From contig NZ_CP085135.1 of NCBI RefSeq assembly GCF_020616515.1, positions 6,061,001 to 6,125,000 of the forward strand: 64,000 nt of DNA. The letters run 5' to 3'. The position numbers were made by a program, and so were the translations under genes. How positions within the stretch are numbered: position 1 is the first letter of the stretch; every line of letters starts with the position of its first letter. Of the stretch, positions 58,723 through 64,000 are shown in pieces. The DNA is from Mesorhizobium sp. PAMC28654 (GTDB taxonomy: Bacteria > Pseudomonadota > Alphaproteobacteria > Rhizobiales > Rhizobiaceae). The notes beneath the pieces were generated by a model. The model was given only the letters and a program-made list of their open reading frames with translations. It was not told the origin of the DNA and made no database searches.

Positions 58723-59094
58723 ATGGATTCGATCTCCCCAGCCGGCTTTATCGCCAAGCCCGAACCAACGATCTTCATAGTCAATGTCATCCACGTTCAC
58801 CCCGGCAAACAGGATGAGGCCTTCCGCATCATCCAGGATGTCGTGCACTACGTGGCCGAGCGAAAGGCCGGCTTCCTGTGGAGCAATCTGGCCAAGAGCA
58901 CCGATGGCCTGACCGTCGTCAACATCGAGGCCATCCAGGGGGCGGGCAATGTCGACGAGTTCTTCTCCGACCCCGTCTTCGTCGAGAGGTTCCGCAAGCT
59001 CGATACAGTGTCAAAAAGTGAGTTCCACACCTACAGCGTTGGCGACCTCGTTCTGCCGAAGCTGGCGGCGGTGCTGGGTGGGGATGCGGCCTGA
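58723..59094 (+). CDS. Antibiotic biosynthesis monooxygenase (ABM) domain protein
   Basis: The protein has 123 residues from the ATG with CAGGAG upstream. IFIVNVIHVHPGKQDEAFRIIQDVVHYVAERKAGFLWSNLAKSTDGLTVVNIEAIQG is a clear ABM/dimeric alpha-beta barrel domain. It may be a cofactor-free monooxygenase for quinoid substrates or a stress-related dimer. It is divergent from a LysR gene. A long inverted repeat follows. Confidence 0.85.
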   Translation: MDSISPAGFIAKPEPTIFIVNVIHVHPGKQDEAFRIIQDVVHYVAERKAGFLWSNLAKSTDGLTVVNIEAIQGAGNVDEFFSDPVFVERFRKLDTVSKSEFHTYSVGDLVLPKLAAVLGGDAA

Positions 59095-59143
59095 GGGGGG
59101 GCTTTGGGGGCGCCCAAGACGGTTAAATGAGCGAGGACGGAGA

Positions 59144-59308
59144 GGCGCCCTCCCTTCTCCCCCTGTGGGAGAAGGTGGATCGGCGCGCAGCGCCGAGACG
59201 GTTGAGGGGTGCTGGAAGGAATGAGGCGTTGGTGTTTTCTGGAGCACCCCTCATCCGACCTCGCTTCGCGAGGCCACCTTCTCCCACAAGGGGAGAAGGG
59301 AGGGCGCC
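59144..59308. repeat. Long inverted repeat (35-bp arms) between ABM and SDR genes
   Basis: GGCGCCCTCCCTTCTCCCC at 59144-59162, extending to 59178, is complemented by 59274-59308 with 34 of 35 bases matching. An inner repeat, GAGGGGTGCT near 59204 with AGCACCCCTC near 59243, adds a second stem. This is a typical rhizobial intergenic repeat that lies between convergent genes and could act as a bidirectional terminator. Confidence 0.8.
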
Positions 59309-59313
59309 CCGCC

Positions 59314-60018
59314 TCACACCGAACGGATCAAGCCACCATCAACGCGGATGTTCTGGCCGGTGATGTAGCCGGCGCCTTCGGAGGCGAGGAACGCGATTGT
59401 GGCGGCGATCTCCTCGGATTTGCCGTAGCGCTGCATCGGCACGCTGTCGCGGCGTTCCTCGGTGGCGGGCAGGCTGTCGATCCAGCCGGGCAGCACGTTG
59501 TTCATGCGCACATTGTCGGGCGCGTATTTGTCGGCGAAAATCTTGGTGAAGGCGGCAAGGCCCGCCCGAAACACCGCCGAGGTCGGGAACATCGGGCTCG
59601 GCTCGAACGCCCATGCCGTCGAGATGTTGACGATGGCGCCGGCCTTCTGCTTGACCATCTGCGGCGTGATGATGCGCACCGGCCGGATGACGTTCATCAG
59701 ATAGACGTCCATGCCGGTGTGCCACTGCTCGTCGGTGATTTCCAGGATCGGCGCGCGCGGGCCATGGCCGGCGCTGTTGACGAGAACGTCGATGCGGCCA
59801 AAGCGTTCGAGCGTGACGTCCGCCAGGCGCTGCAGATCGTCATTCGACTGGTTGGAACCGGTGACGCCGAGCCCGCCCAACTCCTTGGCCAGCGCCTCGC
59901 CCTTGCCGGAGGAGGACAGGATTGCAACCTTGAATCCGTCCGCGGCCAGGCGCTTTGCCGCCGCCGCACCCATGCCGCTGCCGCCAGCGGTGACGACAGC
60001 TACTTTTTCTACACTCAT
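59314..60018 (-). CDS. SDR family protein lacking the usual catalytic Tyr-x-x-x-Lys
   Basis: The protein has 234 residues from the ATG after GAGAGGAAG. The TAGGSGMG NAD motif is at residues 10-17, NSAG at 81-84 and NISTAWAF (Ser133) follow. In place of Tyr-x-x-x-Lys the sequence reads P-T-Ser147-A-V-F-Arg151-A-G, so both catalytic residues are replaced. The C-terminal ASEGAGYITGQNIRVDGG is a normal SDR end. A subgroup of FabG-like proteins shares this Ser and Arg form, and the role may be non-classical. It is divergent from a GcvA-type LysR gene. Confidence 0.86.
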   Translation of the reverse strand: MSVEKVAVVTAGGSGMGAAAAKRLAADGFKVAILSSSGKGEALAKELGGLGVTGSNQSNDDLQRLADVTLERFGRIDVLVNSAGHGPRAPILEITDEQWHTGMDVYLMNVIRPVRIITPQMVKQKAGAIVNISTAWAFEPSPMFPTSAVFRAGLAAFTKIFADKYAPDNVRMNNVLPGWIDSLPATEERRDSVPMQRYGKSEEIAATIAFLASEGAGYITGQNIRVDGGLIRSV

Positions 60019-60149
60019 CGGATTCTTCCTCTCAGGGGTTGGCGCGCAAGTCAAAGGCGATGTTTTCAGATCTCGGGCAGTGATATAACCGGTTTCGCCT
60101 GATGGTTCGAACCAGAATGCCTGAATTCAACCTGTAGAAAAACTCCTGC

Positions 60150-61043
60150 ATGCCCGACACCCTGCATCGCCTGCCGCCGCTGAACGCGCTTCGCGCCTTC
60201 GAAGCCTCGGCGCGTCATCTCAACTTCCGCATCGCCGCCGAGGAACTGAGCGTGACGCAGGGCGCCGTCGCGCAGCACATACGCGGGCTGGAGGCTGACC
60301 TCGGTGTAAAGCTGTTCGAGCGGCTGCCGCGCGGCCTGGCGCTGACCGACGAGGGTCGCGCCTATATGCCCAACATCCGCCGCGCCTTCGACCTGATCTC
60401 GGAGGCGACGCTCTTGCTGCGTCCCGAGCCGGCGCGGCTGACGATATCAGTCACGCCGAGCTTCGCCACCAAATGGCTGATTCCGAAACTGCCGGACTTC
60501 GTCGCCGACAATCCGCTGGTCGATTTGCGCATCATGGCCAGCGAAAGCCTGTCGAGCTTTCAGGCTGATGGCGTCGACATCGCGGTCCGGCAGGGACGCC
60601 CGCCCTTCGGCGCCGGCCTCGTCGTCGACCTGTTGTTCCCGCAACAGCTGGTCGCCGTGTGCAGCCCGGCCCTGCTGCAGGCCGGCGCCGGCGGCATCGC
60701 GCCCGCCGACATCCAGCATCACGTGCTGCTGCACGATGCGCACAATCTGTGGCCGGAATTCATGGAAAAGGCCGTTGGCCTGAAGATGGTGGCGGAGGTC
60801 AAGCGCATGCGCTTCAACCAGACGGGGCTGGCCATCGACGCCGCCATCGCCGGCCAGGGCATAGCGCTGGCCAGCCGCTTCCTGGTCGCGGCCGACCTCG
60901 CCGCCGGCCGGCTGGTGCAACCGCTCAAGGCGGAAATGCGCGGCACCCAGGATTTTTATGTCGTGGTGCCGAGGAAGCAGGCGCATCCGGAGCCGACGCA
61001 GGCCGTGCGGCAATGGCTGCTGGATGCGGGGCGGGCGGGGTGA
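60150..61043 (+). CDS. GcvA-type LysR family regulator
   Basis: The protein has 297 residues. The helix-turn-helix is LPPLNALRAFEASARHLNFRIAAEELSVTQGAVAQHIRGLEADLGVKLFERLPRGLALTDEG, typical of GcvA-like regulators. The remaining part is the LysR ligand domain. The ribosome-binding site is weak. It is divergent from the SDR gene and lies upstream of the FAD oxidase gene; it may control either. Confidence 0.88.
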   Translation: MPDTLHRLPPLNALRAFEASARHLNFRIAAEELSVTQGAVAQHIRGLEADLGVKLFERLPRGLALTDEGRAYMPNIRRAFDLISEATLLLRPEPARLTISVTPSFATKWLIPKLPDFVADNPLVDLRIMASESLSSFQADGVDIAVRQGRPPFGAGLVVDLLFPQQLVAVCSPALLQAGAGGIAPADIQHHVLLHDAHNLWPEFMEKAVGLKMVAEVKRMRFNQTGLAIDAAIAGQGIALASRFLVAADLAAGRLVQPLKAEMRGTQDFYVVVPRKQAHPEPTQAVRQWLLDAGRAG

Positions 61044-61092
61044 ACTGACTTCATTGTCGGTCAGCGCTGCCCCTCATTGTCCTGCCGGACAT

Positions 61093-61217
61093 TTCTCCCC
61101 GTATAGTGACGGGGAGAAAGTGGCTGGCCGCAACGCCGGCCCTCTTCTTTGCAACGCCCGTCATTGGCGAAACCATCGATGAAGGCGTCCCTCTCCCCGT
61201 CACTATACGGGGAGAGG
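61093..61217. repeat. Inverted repeat pair in the LysR-FAD oxidase gap
   Basis: TTCTCCCCGTATAGTGACGGGGAGAA at 61093-61118 and its near-complement CTCTCCCCGTCACTATACGGGGAGAG at 61192-61217 match over the 24 central bases. Each arm is itself a short hairpin. The 320-bp gap otherwise holds no gene. The element resembles other intergenic repeats of this window in style but not in sequence. Confidence 0.75.
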
Positions 61218-61363
61218 GTGCCGGCAGGCAGGTGAGGGGCGGCGCCAACGGAAGCAGGACGATCCGAACCTCCAAGCGATTTCCCTCAAGCTATCGTCCT
61301 GCGCCAGAGTTTTCTTATCCGCTAAAGATTGACTGCATACGAAATTATTTTTACGACTTAACC

Positions 61364-62515
61364 ATGCAGTCGAATACCCTTCCACAAGTCCGTTCCCGAA
61401 AGATCGTCGTCATTGGCGGCGGCATTGCGGGCCTGTCGCTGGCCGCCGCCGTGGGTGATGGGGCCGATGTCACCGTCATCGAGCGCGAGAGCCAGCTTGG
61501 CTATCATGCCAGCGGGCGCTCGGCGGCGCTGTTCACCGAGACCTATGGCAACCGGCTGGTGCGAGCACTGACCATCGCCAGCCGCAAGGCGATCTTCGAT
61601 GGTGGCTTCGTCGCGCATGAGCGCGGCGCACTGCATGTCGGCCGTGCCGAGGACGGTGCGGCCATCGACCGGCTGGCGGGCGAATTGCAGGCGCTGGTGC
61701 CCAGCGTGCGGCGCCTTTCGGCGGCCGAGGTGCATGCGCTGGTTCCGGTCATCGACCCCACGACGACCTGTGGCGGCGTGTACGAGCCGGGCGCGGTGGA
61801 TGTCGATACGGCCAGGATGCTGGCGACTTGTGCCTCCTCACTGAAAGCCAGGGGCGGGGTCATCCGCACCGGCGAGGAGGTACTCGCCATTGTTCGGGAG
61901 GGCGACGACTTCAGGGTGACGACCAGCGCCGGCACCTATGCGGCCGACATTGTCGTCAATGCCGCCGGCGCCTGGGTCGACGTGGTCGCCGGGCTGGCCG
62001 GGCTTCCCCGGCTAGGCTTCCAGCCCAAGCGGCGCACCGCCTTCCTGTTCGATCCGCCCGAAGGCACGGATATCAGCTCGTGGCCGCTGGTTGTCGACCT
62101 GCACGAGAAATTCTACTTCAAGCCGGATGCCGGACGGCTGATCGGCTCGCCGGCCGATGAGACCAATTCCGAGCCCTGCGACGCGTATCCGGAAGACATC
62201 GACGTCGCCATCGCCGTTGATCGCATCGAGAAGGTCACGTCGATGCGCATCGGCCGTCCGTCGACGCCATGGGCTGGGCTGCGCACCTTTTCGCCGGACC
62301 GGTCGCCGGTCGCCGGCTTCGATCCGCGCCTGCCCGGTTTCTTCTGGCTGGGCGGGCAGGGCGGCTACGGTTTTCAGGTGTCGCTGACCCTGGCGCGTAT
62401 TGGCGCCGCGCTGATACGCGGCGAGGCGCTGCCCGCCGATGTGGTAGACCTTGGCGTGACGGCGGAAGCGCTTTCGCCGGAGCGGTTCCTCAGCGGACAG
62501 GCGGTGACGCCATGA
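61364..62515 (+). CDS. FAD-dependent oxidoreductase (D-amino acid dehydrogenase/glycine oxidase-like)
   Basis: The protein has 383 residues from the ATG at 61364. VVIGGGIAGLSLAAAVG (residues 15-31) is the FAD dinucleotide motif, ERESQLGYHASGRSAALFTETYG is the DAO pattern with the substrate-binding Arg, and the C-terminal FFWLGGQGGYGFQVSLTLAR agrees. It probably oxidises an amino acid or an N-alkylated amine. The ribosome-binding site is poor, so a GTG further in is possible. The following gene is a peptide-type ABC binding protein. Confidence 0.88.
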   Translation: MQSNTLPQVRSRKIVVIGGGIAGLSLAAAVGDGADVTVIERESQLGYHASGRSAALFTETYGNRLVRALTIASRKAIFDGGFVAHERGALHVGRAEDGAAIDRLAGELQALVPSVRRLSAAEVHALVPVIDPTTTCGGVYEPGAVDVDTARMLATCASSLKARGGVIRTGEEVLAIVREGDDFRVTTSAGTYAADIVVNAAGAWVDVVAGLAGLPRLGFQPKRRTAFLFDPPEGTDISSWPLVVDLHEKFYFKPDAGRLIGSPADETNSEPCDAYPEDIDVAIAVDRIEKVTSMRIGRPSTPWAGLRTFSPDRSPVAGFDPRLPGFFWLGGQGGYGFQVSLTLARIGAALIRGEALPADVVDLGVTAEALSPERFLSGQAVTP

Positions 62516-62574
62516 GCCTCAGATCATTCCTTCAGCCGTGCCTACCCCCAACACTGTCATCCGGAGCGTTTGCG

Positions 62575-64000
62575 ATGAAATCTCTGCGCGCAGTCCTCAC
62601 CTCGTCCCTTCTGGCTTCTTCCGTCCTTCTCGGCGGGCAAGCCTATGCAAAAACCCTGGTCTATTGCTCGGAGGCCAATCCCGAGACCTTCAACCCGGCG
62701 ATCGGCATCGCCGATTCCACGATGGATGCCGCCGCCAAGACGATCTTCAACCGGCTGGTCGAGTTCAAGCCGGGCACGACCGAGGTCGGCCCGGCGCTGG
62801 CCGAGAGCTGGGATGTCTCGCCGGACGGCAAGACCTACACGTTCCACCTGCGCCACGGCGTGAAATTCCAGTCGAACGAGCACTTTGCGCCGACGCGCGA
62901 TTTCGACGCCGATGACGTGCTCTACACGTTCAACCGCCAGCGCGATGCCAACAACCCGTATCACAAGCTCGGCGGCGGCACTTACGAGTACTTCAATGCG
63001 CTGGGCATGGGCACGCTGATCGACAAGATAGACAAGATCGACGACTACACGGTGCGCTTCACGCTGACGTCGGCCAATGTCACCTTCCTGGCCGGCATCG
63101 CGCTCGATTATCTGTCCATCCTGTCGCTGGAGCAGACGCAGAAGATGGTGGCGGCCGGCACGCCGGAACTGATCGACAGCGCCCCGGTCGGCACCGGCCC
63201 GTTCGTGCTCGATGCCTATGTGCCCGACAGTCAGGTCCGCTATTCCGCCAACAAGGATTATTGGCGCGGCGCGCCCAAGATCGACACGCTGGTCTTCGCC
63301 ATCACGCCGGAGCCCACAACCCGCGTCGAGCGCATCAAGGCCAATGAATGCCAGGTCGCCGCACCGCCGCCGCCAAGTGCTGTCGCCGATCTGCGCGGTG
63401 ATCCCGACATCAACGTGCTCGACCTCAAGGGCCAGAACATCGGCATCCTCGGCTTCAATGTCGAGCACCAGCCGCTGGGCGATGTGCGCGTGCGCATGGC
63501 GCTGGCCAAGGCCATCGACCGCAAGGCGATCGTCGAGGCTGTCTATGCGGGCGCCGGCACCGTGGCCGGCAGCGTCGTGCCGCCGGCGCAGCTCGGCGCG
63601 GTCACCGATGCCGGCATCGACTATGATCCGGATGGCGCCAGGAAACTGCTGAAGGAAGCCGGCCACGAGAGCGACCTCAAGATCAGCCTGTGGGCGATGC
63701 CGGTGTCGCGGCCCTACAACCCCAACGCCAAGCGCATGGCCGAGATGATCCAGGCCGACTGGGCGGCGGTCGGCGTCAAGGCCGACATCGTCAGCTTCGA
63801 GTGGGGCGAGTACCTGAAGCGCACGGCGGCGGGCGAGCAGGATACGTTCCTGCTCGGCGGCAGCAGCGACAATGGCGATCCCGACAACATGCTGAGCTAC
63901 CTGTTGTCTTGTGACGGCGTGAAGGGCGGCTCCAACCGTTCGCGCTGGTGCGACAAGGATTTTGAAAAACTGCTGGATGAAGGCCGCGTCGCCGCCGACC
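62575..64000 (+). CDS. Dipeptide-type ABC transporter substrate-binding protein (cut by right edge)
   Basis: A frame from the ATG at 62575 stays open to the end, 475 codons. The signal peptide (KSLRAVLTSSLLASSVLLGG) ends near AYA-KTL. LVYCSEANPETFNPAIG, YTFHLRHGVKFQ and APVGTGPFVLDAYV mark the SBP_bac_5 family (DppA/OppA). It would bind a di- or oligopeptide, or an amine, and deliver it to an importer. The preceding amino-acid oxidase gene suggests it may bring amino-acid derivatives. The Cys pairs and the C-terminus are cut off. Confidence 0.9.
   Translation, partial: MKSLRAVLTSSLLASSVLLGGQAYAKTLVYCSEANPETFNPAIGIADSTMDAAAKTIFNRLVEFKPGTTEVGPALAESWDVSPDGKTYTFHLRHGVKFQSNEHFAPTRDFDADDVLYTFNRQRDANNPYHKLGGGTYEYFNALGMGTLIDKIDKIDDYTVRFTLTSANVTFLAGIALDYLSILSLEQTQKMVAAGTPELIDSAPVGTGPFVLDAYVPDSQVRYSANKDYWRGAPKIDTLVFAITPEPTTRVERIKANECQVAAPPPPSAVADLRGDPDINVLDLKGQNIGILGFNVEHQPLGDVRVRMALAKAIDRKAIVEAVYAGAGTVAGSVVPPAQLGAVTDAGIDYDPDGARKLLKEAGHESDLKISLWAMPVSRPYNPNAKRMAEMIQADWAAVGVKADIVSFEWGEYLKRTAAGEQDTFLLGGSSDNGDPDNMLSYLLSCDGVKGGSNRSRWCDKDFEKLLDEGRVAAD

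Noticed and set aside
1..64000. CRISPR array or toxin-antitoxin system
   Set aside because: No regular direct repeats with spacers, no Cas genes, and no convincing toxin-antitoxin gene pair were seen.

Overview
The window is GC-rich, densely coded bacterial DNA. Its gene content (sugar, polyol, choline and nucleoside ABC binding proteins, many LacI/AraC/LysR/TetR/ArsR regulators) and its dispersed palindromic intergenic repeats fit an alphaproteobacterium of the Rhizobiales, most likely Mesorhizobium or a close relative. That placement rests on protein and repeat style only; there is no rRNA or other marker gene here. The layout looks like an accessory or catabolic part of a chromosome, made of many short operons each next to its own regulator.

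1-9.8 kb: the start of a sugar ABC transporter (ATPase cut by the window edge, xylose/ribose-type binding protein) with an AraC regulator; an APC amino-acid permease; a GNAT acetyltransferase; a LuxR regulator divergent from an amidase; and a DUF1800/DUF1501 exported pair. 9.8-14.8 kb: a LacI regulator divergent from a NitT/TauT-type ABC transporter plus nucleoside hydrolase, with a perfect 18-bp LacI-type operator between them. 14.8-19.5 kb: a VOC protein and WYL-domain regulator, a tRNA-fMet-like relic, small exported proteins, an ArsR/SRPBCC pair and a secreted alpha/beta hydrolase with two matching operators.

19.8-21.3 kb: an IS630-family element (1054 bp, TA duplication) has split a GreA/GreB-like gene. 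Its transposase reading frame is broken at an A8 tract. 21.5-26.2 kb: a membrane protein, a methyltransferase-glycosyltransferase fusion and a large unknown membrane protein. 26.3-32.4 kb: a TetR/SDR/aldo-keto reductase set with tandem operators, then a group of small stress-type genes (DUF1801, VOC, SRPBCC, ArsR) and an NmrA-like protein. 32.5-38 kb: an NTF2-like protein, a GST, a glycine-zipper lipoprotein, an EF-hand / ECF sigma / anti-sigma / Metal_resist operon and a DUF2270 membrane protein.

38-41.9 kb: BetI-like regulator, choline-binding protein ChoX and a hydrolase, plus three small exported or membrane proteins. 41.9-49.1 kb: a hexitol cluster (D-tagatose-6-phosphate epimerase/GatZ-like, PfkB kinase, polyol-binding protein, SmoS-like SDR, zinc alcohol dehydrogenase, LacI regulator). 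It reads as galactitol/altritol/sorbitol to tagatose or fructose to the 6-phosphate, but no permease or ATPase is present. 49.2-51.3 kb: a PAS-GGDEF-EAL protein. 51.5-57.5 kb: an allantoin operon (LysR, NCS1 permease, allantoinase, allantoin racemase, allantoicase with an odd C-terminal tail). 57.7-64 kb: LysR/ABM-monooxygenase, an SDR lacking the usual Tyr/Lys, a GcvA-type LysR, an FAD amino-acid oxidase-like protein and the start of a dipeptide-type binding protein cut by the right edge.
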